From: Nitrososphaerota archaeon
Lineage (GTDB): Archaea > Thermoproteota > Nitrososphaeria > Conexivisphaerales > UBA164
Length of the DNA: 64,000 nucleotides
Direction of reading: 5' to 3'
Assembly (NCBI GenBank): GCA_009903795.1
Contig: WYER01000033.1
Location: 1-64,000 of the forward strand
A program made the position numbers and the translations under genes. Positions within the stretch are counted from its first letter, which is position 1. Each line of letters opens with the position of its first letter. Below the pieces are notes generated by a model. It worked only from the letters and a program-made list of their open reading frames with translations, made no database searches and was not told the origin of the DNA. Below, one piece after another: positions 1 through 10,049 of this stretch.

Positions 1-473
1 CTCCTGTGCTCTTCCAGTAAAACCTTGGAGGGTCAAATAAAGCCTCGTTCGGGTCCTTAACTCCGAGCTCTTTTCCATTAAGCTTTATGTACTTGGTTGT
101 TGGTCTGCTGTCTCTTCCTCTTAACGCTACAATCTTTCCATCAACCATTACCATCGCCGTTCCTACCATATCTCCATTTTCTATAGCTCCGAGCGCATCA
201 GTTCCAACCTGGAAGCTTATCAATTATAAGGCAGTCGGCTTCAAGACCTTCCTGTATTTTGCCTGTTTTTATCCACTTTTTGTAGTAGTCATAAGTATTT
301 CCTTTAGCCATGGCTATAGCCTTTTCTGCTGGTATGTTAGCAAGGCTACTGTAGAATTTTACTGCCTGTTGCACGCCAACTGGAAAGTAACCTTGCACAG
401 TTGGCGTATCGCTTCCAAAAATAACCCTGTGAAGCTGATTCTTATTTTTAAATCTAAATCTTCTATATTCCAT
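1..473 (-). pseudogene. Remnant of amidohydrolase (enamidase-like) C-terminal part
   Basis: Minus-strand frame 473..198 reads ...GSDTPTVQGYFPVGVQQAVKFYSSLANIPAEKAIAMAKGN...GLEADCLIID; homology continues in another frame below ~200 (GTDALGAIENGDMVGTAMVMVDGKIVALRGR), so it is frameshifted, and there is no room for the N-terminal ~250 aa before the next gene. Confidence 0.6.
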
Positions 474-585
474 AGCTGCAGCGGCTTATTTGGCGGCTTT
501 CTGAATGAAGTTATTTTTCAACTGATGTAAGAATGCGTTTTTTCGGTTGCTTTTATAAGTTAGAGCTTTACATTGAATTTTAAAG

Positions 586-1587
586 ATGGAGGAAAAGCTG
601 ACTCTTGATGCAAAAACAGCAGAAGCTTTAAAGAGAGCACATTATGGAATATATGGACATTCTGCGGTTGAGATATGCCACTGGACAAAAGAGGCAATAA
701 GAAAAAAGAGCGGTTGTTATAAAAATAAGTTTTATGGAATACAAACGCATCAATGTATGGAGTTTACTCCTACTGCAGTATTCTGTGAAAACAGATGCAT
801 ATATTGTTGGAGACCAAACGAATTTTATAGAATGTTGAAAATACCTGAGGACTGGATAGACGAACCTGAAGAAATAGTTAAAAACCTTGAAAAAGAAAGA
901 AAGAAGCTCTTAATAGGCTTTATGGGTGGTCCAAACATAGATAAAGATTGGTTAAAGGACGCTTTAACACCGACTCATTATTCAATTTCCCTTTCGGGTG
1001 AGCCTACTATGTATCCAAAGCTACCAGAACTTATTAAGTATTTAAAATCACTTCCAAATACAAAAAGTATATTTCTAGTAACAAACGGTCAGGAACCAGA
1101 AATGCTAAAACGCCTTATTAAAGAAGATGCTCTTCCTACGCAAGTTTACCTTTCAATGAACGCTTATGATGAATCTGAATTCATTAACATTAACAGGCCA
1201 ATGTATAAAGATGCGTGGAAACGATGGTTAGACTCTTTAAAACTCTTGAATGAAATGAACACTAGGACTGTCATAAGAATTACACTAATAAAAAGTTATA
1301 ATGATAAATTGGAACAAATCCCAAAAGCAGCAGAACTCATAAGAATGGGTAATCCCCATTTTGTTGAAGTAAAATCTTACATGCATATAGGGTACTCTCA
1401 GAGTAGGTTGAGCGCAGATAACATGCTCACTTTTGAGGAAATTAAAAGCTTTACTCTCAAGTTGCTTTCCTATCTTTCTGAATTCGTTTACATGGACGAT
1501 ATGCCAAGATCTTTAATATCTGTCATTCAAAACTTAAAAAGATATACAGACAGATGGATAATACAAGGTGGCAGTTACACAAAATGA
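586..1587 (+). CDS. taw1: 4-demethylwyosine synthase (TYW1/Taw1), radical SAM
   Basis: ORF; motif CMEFTPTAVFCENRCIYCWRP and SLSGEPTMYPKL typical of archaeal TYW1. Confidence 0.9.
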   Translation: MEEKLTLDAKTAEALKRAHYGIYGHSAVEICHWTKEAIRKKSGCYKNKFYGIQTHQCMEFTPTAVFCENRCIYCWRPNEFYRMLKIPEDWIDEPEEIVKNLEKERKKLLIGFMGGPNIDKDWLKDALTPTHYSISLSGEPTMYPKLPELIKYLKSLPNTKSIFLVTNGQEPEMLKRLIKEDALPTQVYLSMNAYDESEFININRPMYKDAWKRWLDSLKLLNEMNTRTVIRITLIKSYNDKLEQIPKAAELIRMGNPHFVEVKSYMHIGYSQSRLSADNMLTFEEIKSFTLKLLSYLSEFVYMDDMPRSLISVIQNLKRYTDRWIIQGGSYTK

Positions 1588-1790
1588 CCTCTTCTCGCCC
1601 TGAAGCATCAAGGCTTCCCCTAGATCTCAAGGGATACACACTTTTAACAGGGGCCACTCAATTTGGAACACAATATGTTAGAGTGGCTTTTAAATAATAA
1701 GTTACCTTTTCAATATGTTCAGTTCAACGTTAAGGCTTGAATGAAGTTTATATTTTTTAGAGCGGTTAACTATATCTCTAGGATTTTTGC

Positions 1791-2083
1791 TGACATCCTC
1801 CCCCGCCTTAAAAGGCGATTGTTACTTCAAGGCGGATCATAAGTTCGTGGTTTACCGCGATCATTCTCATGACTTCATAGCTAGTGGTTACCCACCCCGC
1901 TCCGTTTATTCAGCGGTAGACCACGGGCTGTGCCTTCAGCCACTTACCCTATCCTCAACTGACTCGGGGATATGTAGAGCCTTCTTGAAGTATTCCTTTC
2001 GGGACACAGTTTAATACGCTTTATAAGGTGTTAGTATTGAAATTTTACCCCCTCTAGAAGAGGCGAGGCTTTCGTTCTTTTTG
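1791..2083 (-). mobile_element. TnpB-less IS200/IS605-type element, copy A
   Basis: Starts TGACATCCTCCCCCGCCTTAAAAGGCG (RE-like, reverse complement ...GGGGAGGATGTCA) and ends CTAGAAGAGGCGAGGCTTTCGTTC followed by GTAA (TTAC on minus strand); ~75-85% identical by eye to copies at 7.77 and 12.57 kb. Confidence 0.7.
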
Positions 2084-2105
2084 GTAATTTTTATTAAATT
2101 AAATG

Positions 2106-2405
2106 GGGCGTGCGGCTCGTAGCCCTCCTTCTGTTCAGGCGGGATTTGTCTATGCGGCCAACCTAGGTCTCGCCCACGGGTGCTTCATAGACCAATTTTG
2201 GCCTTTCTTCATTTGGGATGGCCGTTTCATCCCTTAGCCAGGCGTCCTCCGACAGCCATTTGGTTGTCATCAAAGCCATTTGCCTGTTGGGTATCGTTTC
2301 TGTTCCAGAGCCGGCGATCTCTCGCCGCGCGTCGCCGCGCCAAATCCCGTGGACGAAGGGAGGAGCTTCCTCGGGTCTCCCCGTAACCCGCCCGGCCGCT
2401 CGCCC
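2106..2405 (-). ncRNA. rnpB: RNase P RNA
   Basis: GC-rich island. Minus strand begins GGGCGAGCGGC and ends GCCGCACGCCC (P1 helix with one mismatch), contains GAGGAAGCUCCUCCC and ...GAACAGAAGGAGGGCUAC giving the P4 helix with bulged U, plus internal GGAACAGAAACG. Confidence 0.88.
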
Positions 2406-2430
2406 GTTTTTTGCTTTAAATATCAGGAAA

Positions 2431-2437
2431 TTATAAA
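2431..2437 (-). promoter_or_regulatory. Putative TATA box for RNase P RNA
   Basis: TTTATAA on minus strand about 26 nt upstream of the inferred RNA 5' end. Confidence 0.5.
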
Positions 2438-2759
2438 CTTAACCAAAATTTTAATAATTTTTCTTCCTTACATAGGGTGATTTTTCGTAAGATATTATGA
2501 ATAAACTTAATTGTAATTTTTAGATACTTTGTTATTCAGAAATTATTACATAGTATTTTGCATTGTGAAATACATTAATCTTAAATTCATGATTTAGTTC
2601 ATCAATGCGCTTACATAGGGAATAATTGCAAAGCATCCTATTACATTGTAGTTTTATCGCGGGGCATCTCCCTGCATTCTATAAGTAAAGCTACGTTATT
2701 GGCGAGTTCACTAGAGCTTATTCTCCTTATATTGCAGCAGCCATGTAACTTATTCTGGT

Positions 2760-4070
2760 TTACGACATAAACGTGGAAAAAGTTTCGAAATCTGCAGAAA
2801 ACATCTTACATGCGTTCAAAAATTCAATTTTTGAGAGAAATTTCAGAATCGGATTTAATAAAGCTAAAGGATGAGCTGAAACAGATCATCGAACGTTCAG
2901 ATTCTGTAACTATGTACAATCTACAATCTTAGAAAAAAGAATATCGGGATTATAAAAAAGCCAAGCGAGTTTGAGTCGGTCGATCCACTGTTTTTTGGTT
3001 AGGCAACTGACAAATTTTTAAGCGTATTTTTACATGAAACGAACTTGGTCGACCTATGCACGACATATTGCTATAAGAGGTCAACCGCCAAATACACAAA
3101 AAGAGGGCTAAGATGAGCTATCTTATCCCGAAGTTATTGCATACCCTTAGATATTTAAAAAAATAAAAGTTAAGAAATACAGGATGAGAAGACTTGGAAA
3201 CATTCTCAGAGCGAAAGGATTAAACACAAGAAATGAAAAGAGTGCAAGGCTTCCTAAAAAGGAAGTTATAATAAACCCAACATTGCTGGAGACAGAGGAG
3301 GGGTGAAATGGTTTGCAGATAAAACACTCATTCATAAAACTCACATAAACTTATATCTACGATAAACTCACAAGTATATTGATAAAGGAGCAAAATATAA
3401 TTTCAGTTCTTATTGAAATTCACATAAAAATGGGTATATAAAATCTAAGCTTGAGAAGAAAAGGGATTGAGGACTTAAACCCTTTAATATATGAAGTTGT
3501 GTCAGAACTATATTTTAATGTATGCGATCTTTAGGCTATAATCCTTGAGCAGAAGGTCAAGCTTCTACTAATAAAGCGGCTTATAAGTCTAACAAGTAAT
3601 TTACGTATATGTTTGAGCTATTTTAAATAATCTCTAGAATAGATACAAGACAGCTGAGAGGTTGTGCATTGAGCTTGTCATGATGGCTTTAAACAACCAG
3701 GTTCGAGTTGGACAAGGCTATGAACTTCCTTAAAACTGTTAACAGAAAGCTGAAGAGCTTTAGGCTTGGCATGTATTATAACGAATAAAACTATGTTTAG
3801 CTGTTTGACAAGGACACAGCAGTATACGTGGGATCAAGGATGCAAAGCTAAACGGATTACAGAAGTGGAAGTACACGATGAAAGAATTTATAACAATTGC
3901 ATTTAACTAATTTAAAGAGTAATAAAATGGAGAATTCTGAAATAGGTTTCTCTTTTGTCAAAAGGCTGTTTGGTTGAGAAATAGGGCAGAGAAGGGGAAA
4001 AAGAAGAGATTGTACTTAGTTTACAATAGGATTATGGCACAACTTTACTTAAACGTGCAATGAAGTTTTG
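2760..4070 (+). pseudogene. Decayed coding/mobile-element remnants
   Basis: Long non-ORF stretch with interrupted protein-like segments (e.g. FLREISESDLIKLKDELKQIIERSDSVTMYN; RYKTAERLCIELVMMALNNQ; MNFLKTVNRKLKSFRLGMYYNE) separated by stops. Confidence 0.35.
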
Positions 4071-4126
4071 TCTAACAGCCGTTTATAAACGTTTATTTAT
4101 CCGTTTCTTCTAAAATAATTAAAACC

Positions 4127-4621
4127 ATGTATACATCAATCGAACTTATATCACTAATAATTTCAATAATTGCAACAACAATAATATCATCCATAAGCTT
4201 TTACGGCTACATTAAAGTAGAAAGCAAAACCTTACTCAAAGAAGGGGTAGCTTTCTTACTAATCACACTAGGGCTACTAAGCAACTTTCTAATGCCATAT
4301 GCAGGTTTTTATTTTGAAGCCGTAGGTTTTCTTGTAATAGGATTAGAACATATAAAAGAGTTAAAGGAAGACATAGCACCTCTTATAATAATACCATATG
4401 TAGCAGGCGGTACTGTTGCAATGTTTTTTTCGCTTTACGCTGGAATAGAAACTCTGATCTACTATCAAAAGACAAGAAGAATAATTAACCTTCTTGTTGG
4501 AGCAGGGCTTATCCTAGTTTCTTTATCAATATTTGTACAAATCATATATTACTATTCAGCTATAGGTTATATTATTCAGGCTATAGGTTATGTTATCATG
4601 TTGAGCGCACTGGTGCACTGA
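4127..4621 (+). CDS. Multi-TM hypothetical membrane protein
   Basis: ORF with about five hydrophobic segments. Confidence 0.75.
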   Translation: MYTSIELISLIISIIATTIISSISFYGYIKVESKTLLKEGVAFLLITLGLLSNFLMPYAGFYFEAVGFLVIGLEHIKELKEDIAPLIIIPYVAGGTVAMFFSLYAGIETLIYYQKTRRIINLLVGAGLILVSLSIFVQIIYYYSAIGYIIQAIGYVIMLSALVH

Positions 4622-4622
4622 A

Positions 4623-4892
4623 ATGAGAAGTAGAATCAGAATAATTGCTGATTTGTTAATTTTGCTCGAACAGTCAACCAATGGATTAAAGATAACCGAG
4701 CTTGTAAGAAAGTCTAATGTTCCTTATGTAAGGTTAACTGAAATACTGGAGGAACTGAACAGAAAAGGCATTATAAAGCTTATTAACGGAGAAGAAGGCC
4801 AAGTTTATATTATAACAAGAAAAGGTTTAAAATTTCTTGAAGAATATAGAAAGTTTTCGAAGTTCGTAGAGGGTTTTGGTTTAGAAATTTAA
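4623..4892 (+). CDS. Winged-helix DNA-binding protein (HTH_45-like)
   Basis: ORF 1 nt downstream of previous stop; wHTH pattern TELVRKSNVPYVRLTEILEELNRKGIIKL...YIITRKGLKFLEEY. Confidence 0.75.
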   Translation: MRSRIRIIADLLILLEQSTNGLKITELVRKSNVPYVRLTEILEELNRKGIIKLINGEEGQVYIITRKGLKFLEEYRKFSKFVEGFGLEI

Positions 4893-5593
4893 CTTTCTGC
4901 AAGCGTTTCTAAAATAGCTTTTCCAATGTTCATTGCAAATTCTTTTAACTCATCAGCTGTATACATCTTGGTTTTTTTAACAACGCTATCGCTTACCATT
5001 AATACGCAAGCTGACTTAATGCTTTCAATTTGTGAAAGCGTTAAAAGCGTGGCACATTCCATTTCCAGCGAAACTATGTTATACTTTCTATAAACACTAA
5101 GAACGTCTTCTAAAGTATAGAATGCGTTTTTAGAAAATACCTGCCCTAAGTATGTGTTTATTTTCTTATCTTTTAACTTCTTATAAAGATTGTATGTAAG
5201 CTCAAGGTCAGGAGAAGGTGAAAGAACAAGGCCGCTTGAAAGCTCATAAATAGTCCCACCAGGTGAGTAACTTGCCCCTGTTGCAACAACAGCATCTCCT
5301 ATTTCCATTTGGTCAATTAGTGCCCCAGTTGTGCCGAACCGTACAATCCTTTTTACTCCAAGCTCTTTTAGTTCTTTAAACAAAGTTGAGATTGAAGGCC
5401 CGCCTATCCCGTGCGATGCTAAAGTTACAGGGTGATGATTAAAGCTTCCAGTATAAATTACATACCCTTTTTTTGAGCTTATTTCTTTTGATCCTTCTAA
5501 AAGAGAGGAAAGCTGTCTAACCCTTTCTGGGTCTCCTGATATAACAACATCTTCTGCTATGTCGTATTTTAAAGTTTTTATGTGAGGTGACAC
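4889..5593 (-). CDS. Nucleoside phosphorylase (uridine/purine)
   Basis: ORF; VISGDPERVRQLSSLL, GIGGPSISTLFKEL, VSLEMECATLLTLS motifs of PNP/UdP family. Confidence 0.9.
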   Translation of the reverse strand: MSPHIKTLKYDIAEDVVISGDPERVRQLSSLLEGSKEISSKKGYVIYTGSFNHHPVTLASHGIGGPSISTLFKELKELGVKRIVRFGTTGALIDQMEIGDAVVATGASYSPGGTIYELSSGLVLSPSPDLELTYNLYKKLKDKKINTYLGQVFSKNAFYTLEDVLSVYRKYNIVSLEMECATLLTLSQIESIKSACVLMVSDSVVKKTKMYTADELKEFAMNIGKAILETLAES

Positions 5594-5625
5594 AAAAAGA
5601 ATAGTTATAACCCTAAATATAAATT

Positions 5626-7497
5626 TTAGATAAACTTGGGTCTTTTAGAAAGATACATGCTTAATGAAAGCTTCCTTTTTGGCATTCCTGCCTGTAACTT
5701 GTCAAGAAGAGAAAGAAGGTCTTCTATGCTCATTTCTACTGAGGGTTCTTTTCCTATTTTAGCGCCTATCCTGTTTACAACATTAAGTCTTCCGCTTTGT
5801 ACCTCTTTTGCACCAACAACAACAAGAATTGGAACCCAGTCACTTTTTGCTTCAGCAACTTTTTTGCCCAACGTTATATCTCTGTCATCGATAGAGACTC
5901 TAAATCCTTTTTTGTCAATTTCGTTAGCTATCTTTTTAGCATATTCAAGATGCTCTATACTAGATACTGGTAACACCCTTACCTGTTCTGGTGATAGCCA
6001 GAAAGGTAATAGTGGTACATTTCCTTCTTTTTCTTGCCATGCGGCTGATTCGAGCATAGATGCCAAAGCTCTTTCTATACTGCCAAAGCTTGAGGCATGT
6101 ATTATAATGGGTACAAAAACCTTTTTGCCTTCTTCATTCATATACGTTAAGTTAAACCTCTCCCCATTTTTTACATCCCACTGTACAGTAGATATTTGAA
6201 GATTGTTACCATCTGGAAATATCGCTTGGAACTCATTCTTAAAAGCATAATAATGAGTCATACGGTTCATTAGCTTAAAGAACGCAGGTTTTTTAATATC
6301 CTTAATAATCTGTTTAAAAAAGTCTTTGTATTTCTCGTAATATTCGTCGACAATCTCAAACCCAAGGACCCAGTGTTCGCCTGATATTATGTCGTTCATT
6401 AATTTAGCGAATAGTTTTGAAAGTTCATAATACTCCTTTTTAGCTATTTCTTCATTTTGACAAAATGCGTGATGATCAGTCATTAAAAAGCTTCTAACCC
6501 TCATTAGCCCTACTACTTCTCCACTCTGTTCTTTACGGAAACATTGTGCCTCCTCGTAAACCTTAAAAGGCATTTGCCTATAACTCAAACTCACTTTCTG
6601 GACAAAAGGAAAAGCCCCAGGATCGCTTGCAAACCTCAAAACCATATCTTCTCCTTCAATTTTGTAATCTCTTTCGTGAAATTCACCTTGCAAAAGGGCT
6701 ATAGCTTCTACGTCAGTTCTATATATTAACGGGTTCTGCATTTTTATTGCGCCCCATTCCATAGCGAGTTGCTCAGCATAATCTAGTATTAGATCCCTTA
6801 TTACAACACCTTTCGGAAACCACTTAAGATGCCCTATATCGCTTTCTGGACAGTAATCAACAAGCTCAAGCTTTCTCATGTATTTAATGTGAGCAGGTTC
6901 CTCTTTGTGAGTCTCTTTGCCAATTAACTCATTTTGGACAAACCTCTTTAACGCAGGATTCTTATTAAGAACGTCGTACTCATCGAGCTTCTCTTTAAAT
7001 ATTTCATATTCATTTCCTTCTGAATCTATTACAAAAAACTTGTAAAACTTTTCTTTAGGTGTAAAACTTACTTTTTTACCCTTTTTAGCTTTATAAGTTC
7101 TCAAGCTTTCAGCTAACGGATGTCCTTTTATCTGAACAGTATAGCTTTTATTCCATCCAAATGGCGCTTTTATTACGTTTATTCCATTCTTTTTAAGAAA
7201 ATCTACTAGAGAATTATAAAGCTTAATTGCCTGTGAAGAGGGCAACAGTTCATCGCTGAGATGAGCATAAGGGTAAATAATCAAATCTTTTCTTCCTATT
7301 TTTGACATATAGTCAGATATATCGCTTAATACATTGTCGAAAACAGAATCGTCATCTCCTTTTTCAAGAGTAACGAAAGCAACTAAGACGTCTCTAAAGG
7401 ATTCCGATTTTCCTTTTTCGAATTCATCATAAACTGAACTTTCTGGCTCAATCGCTTTAAATTCAAACTTTTCCGTATCGAGCAGTAAAATCTTCAT
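5626..7497 (-). CDS. thrS: Threonyl-tRNA synthetase, archaeal type with N-terminal editing domain
   Basis: ORF; class II motifs, MRVRSFLMTDHHAFC, anticodon domain. Confidence 0.95.
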   Translation of the reverse strand: MKILLLDTEKFEFKAIEPESSVYDEFEKGKSESFRDVLVAFVTLEKGDDDSVFDNVLSDISDYMSKIGRKDLIIYPYAHLSDELLPSSQAIKLYNSLVDFLKKNGINVIKAPFGWNKSYTVQIKGHPLAESLRTYKAKKGKKVSFTPKEKFYKFFVIDSEGNEYEIFKEKLDEYDVLNKNPALKRFVQNELIGKETHKEEPAHIKYMRKLELVDYCPESDIGHLKWFPKGVVIRDLILDYAEQLAMEWGAIKMQNPLIYRTDVEAIALLQGEFHERDYKIEGEDMVLRFASDPGAFPFVQKVSLSYRQMPFKVYEEAQCFRKEQSGEVVGLMRVRSFLMTDHHAFCQNEEIAKKEYYELSKLFAKLMNDIISGEHWVLGFEIVDEYYEKYKDFFKQIIKDIKKPAFFKLMNRMTHYYAFKNEFQAIFPDGNNLQISTVQWDVKNGERFNLTYMNEEGKKVFVPIIIHASSFGSIERALASMLESAAWQEKEGNVPLLPFWLSPEQVRVLPVSSIEHLEYAKKIANEIDKKGFRVSIDDRDITLGKKVAEAKSDWVPILVVVGAKEVQSGRLNVVNRIGAKIGKEPSVEMSIEDLLSLLDKLQAGMPKRKLSLSMYLSKRPKFI

Positions 7498-7766
7498 CTA
7501 ATCTACCACGTAAAATATATAATTTAAGCTTTTGCTTATATCTAACCTCCTTGCCACCTTTCATAGTAGCTCAAAACTTAACAGTTTTATTAGTGGTTTT
7601 TTATTTAAAAATAGTTTTGATAAAGCACTTTAATCAAATACGCTGAGTTCCATAATTCCCTTAGTTTTTATAATCAATTGTAAAAGATGCAGTTGCGAAT
7701 TGATAAGCCAATCCCCTTTCTGTTTCATTTAACTCTAGACTTTGTGATCGGATTATATTGTATTAC

Positions 7767-8061
7767 TGACATCTTCCCGCCTTATAAGGCGATGGTTCAT
7801 TCAAGGCGGATCATGGATTTGTGGTTTATCGCCTTCATCTTCATGACTTCACAGCTAGTGGGATTTACCAACCCCGCTCCGCTCGTCCAGCGATAGACCA
7901 CGGGCTGTGCCTTCAGCCACTTACCCTATCCTCATTGGACTCGGGGATATGTAGAGCCCTTTTGGTGGCATTCCCTTTCGGGACACAGTTTAATACGCTT
8001 TACAAGGTTTTAGTAATTTAAATTTTACCCCTCTAGAAGAGGCGATGCTTTCGTTCATTTT
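7767..8061 (-). mobile_element. TnpB-less IS200/IS605-type element, copy B
   Basis: Same termini as copy A (TGACATCTTCCCGCC...CTAGAAGAGGCGATGCTTTCGTTCATTTT|GTAA). Confidence 0.7.
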
Positions 8062-8154
8062 GTAAATCTTAACGACGGTAAGTTTTCGAACGCGTCAGTA
8101 TATTTTTATAATGAACTAGTATGCTTATGCATTAAAAGTATTTTACTACTTTAG

Positions 8155-8330
8155 GTTATTCCTTACAGTGTGTCTGCCTACATTTAAAAATATCCATAAA
8201 CTTTTCCAATTCCTCATTAGTTCATATTTTGCTTTATAGTTATTATATCGCAGGATTATTTATGGTTTCTATAAACGTTAAGATGCCTTTTGGCTTTAAA
8301 AATGCTTTAATCTACTGGTAAAGGAGGGGC
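8155..8330. repeat. Conserved flank repeat B' (paired with 12965-13150)
   Basis: AGGTTATTCCTTA.AGT.TGTCTGC...TTTAAAAATATCCATAAA.TTTTCCAAT...ATCGCAGGATT.TTTAT.GTTTC.ATAAACGTTA shared with the region beyond copy C. Confidence 0.7.
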
Positions 8331-8384
8331 AGTTAGCACACTATTAAGAGCAATATATAAAAATATTGTTTCTTATATCGCGTT

Positions 8385-8657
8385 GTGGAAAATGCAGTAG
8401 TTGTTGTGGTTGGAGCAGATAAGCCAGGTATTGTAGCTGGAATTTCATCAGAGCTAGCCATGAATAACGTTAACATAGTAGATATTTCTCAAACGGTTCT
8501 AAGGGGCATATTTGCGATGATTATGCTCGTAGATCTTTCAAAAAGCAGCATCTCTATATCCGAGTTAAGAAAAAAGTTACAGGCTAAAGGAAAAGAACTA
8601 AACGTAGAAGTTCTGGTCTATCATGAAGAAGTTTTCAGGTATATGGAGAGGATATAA
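8385..8657 (+). CDS. ACT domain protein (UPF0237-like)
   Basis: ORF with GTG start; [36 protein letters not shown] signature. Confidence 0.88.
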   Translation: MENAVVVVVGADKPGIVAGISSELAMNNVNIVDISQTVLRGIFAMIMLVDLSKSSISISELRKKLQAKGKELNVEVLVYHEEVFRYMERI

Positions 8658-8658
8658 A

Positions 8659-9996
8659 ATGAAGTATTCTGCAGACGAAATTATTGAAGTTGTAAGAATG
8701 CTAAGCGAGGAGGATTTAGACATAAGGTCTGTTACACTAAGCGTGAATACTTTACGATTTATTTCAGATGACGTTAAGCGAGTACTTGATAAATTGGATT
8801 CTTTGAACCCAATTTTTGATAAGTTCTCTTCTGCAGTTGATAGAGCTGCAGAGAAGTATGGCGTCAAAATAGTAACAAAAAGAGTTGCTGTAACTCCTAT
8901 ACAGTTCTTTTTAGAAACGTTAAATCAAGAAGATGGGTTAAGGATCGCAATGAAACTAGAAGATCTAGCAGCAAACAATCGAATAGATTACATAGGAGGT
9001 TATTCGGCTTTTGCTGAAAGGGGATTTACAAAGGGTTCGTCCTCAGTTTTAAACACTATGGCTGAAGCAATAAATTCTACAAAAAGACTTACTGGCATGA
9101 TAAACGCGGCGTCAACATTTTCAGGGCTGAATTCTGAAGCTGTAAGGCGTTTTGTTGATAATATATTTGATATGAAGCCCGAAGCATCTGCAAGGGTTGC
9201 TATACTTTCTAACGTTCCGCCTGACAGCCCGTTCGTACCATCAGCTCATCACGGCATTGGAATGCCAGAAATGTCGATAAACGTAGCTGTAAGTGGCCCT
9301 GGTGTAATAGAAAAAGCAATCAGAAGGAATTCGCCTTCTACTTTAGAAGAACTACATAATTTAATAAAGAGGACCGCTTTTAAGATAACAAGACTTGGTG
9401 AGCTTATAGGGAAAGCTGTATCAGCGGATATCGGTGTAGAATTTGGCTCTGTCGATCTTTCACTTGCGCCAACCCCAAAGGTTGGGGACAGTGTTGCTGG
9501 AATAATTGAAGCTATAGGAATAGAAAAGATGGGCGCCCACGGTAGCTTATCAGCTTTAGCACTTTTGATGGATGCAGTAAAAAAAGGAGGTTCTACAGCA
9601 ACCTCACATGTAGGAGGCCTAAGTTCAGCGTTTATACCAGTAAGTGAAGACGCCGTTATGAGCGAAAGAGCGTTAGAGGGTTATGTTGATTTTTATACTT
9701 TACTAGCATTGTCTGCTGTATGCAACAGCGGTATCGACATGGTAGGGATAAGCAAAAGGCAGGGTAAAGATAAAGTAATAGGTTTGATCATGGACGTTCT
9801 AACCCTTGGTATAACTTTAAACAAGATTCTTGGAGTTAGAATAATTCCTGTTGATGAAGAACCGGGTTCGATCATAGATCTTGGAGGGTTGCTTGGTAAA
9901 GTTGTAGTCATGAAGTTAAAGGACGCAAACGTTGAAAAGTTCGTCTCTTTAAATGGTTTTATTCCAAACAGCATTAAAAGGCTAGAAACAGGGTGA
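8659..9996 (+). CDS. UPF0210 / DUF711 (PFL family) protein
   Basis: ORF track start 8623; internal ATG 8659 follows the ACT stop; [22 protein letters not shown]-type PFL motifs. Pairing with the ACT gene is typical. Confidence 0.88.
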   Translation: MKYSADEIIEVVRMLSEEDLDIRSVTLSVNTLRFISDDVKRVLDKLDSLNPIFDKFSSAVDRAAEKYGVKIVTKRVAVTPIQFFLETLNQEDGLRIAMKLEDLAANNRIDYIGGYSAFAERGFTKGSSSVLNTMAEAINSTKRLTGMINAASTFSGLNSEAVRRFVDNIFDMKPEASARVAILSNVPPDSPFVPSAHHGIGMPEMSINVAVSGPGVIEKAIRRNSPSTLEELHNLIKRTAFKITRLGELIGKAVSADIGVEFGSVDLSLAPTPKVGDSVAGIIEAIGIEKMGAHGSLSALALLMDAVKKGGSTATSHVGGLSSAFIPVSEDAVMSERALEGYVDFYTLLALSAVCNSGIDMVGISKRQGKDKVIGLIMDVLTLGITLNKILGVRIIPVDEEPGSIIDLGGLLGKVVVMKLKDANVEKFVSLNGFIPNSIKRLETG

Positions 9997-10004
9997 ACTA
10001 CTCC

Positions 10005-10048
<44 letters not shown>

Positions 10049-10049
10049 G

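Noticed and set aside
1787-2014. 75-aa ORF, similar to ORFs at 7821-8021 and 12564-12818 (ALKG..FKADH.FVVYR...DHGLCLQPL)
   Set aside because: Similarity is explained by the nucleotide repeat (IS200/IS605-type element); termini and helix lie within the frame and it lacks protein-family character.
2180-2480. Three overlapping plus-strand ORFs
   Set aside because: They are antisense to the RNase P RNA; GC-rich sequence simply lacks stops.
5636-6199. 187-aa plus-strand ORF opposite thrS
   Set aside because: Antisense shadow of a clear ThrRS; low-complexity Ser/Leu-rich translation.
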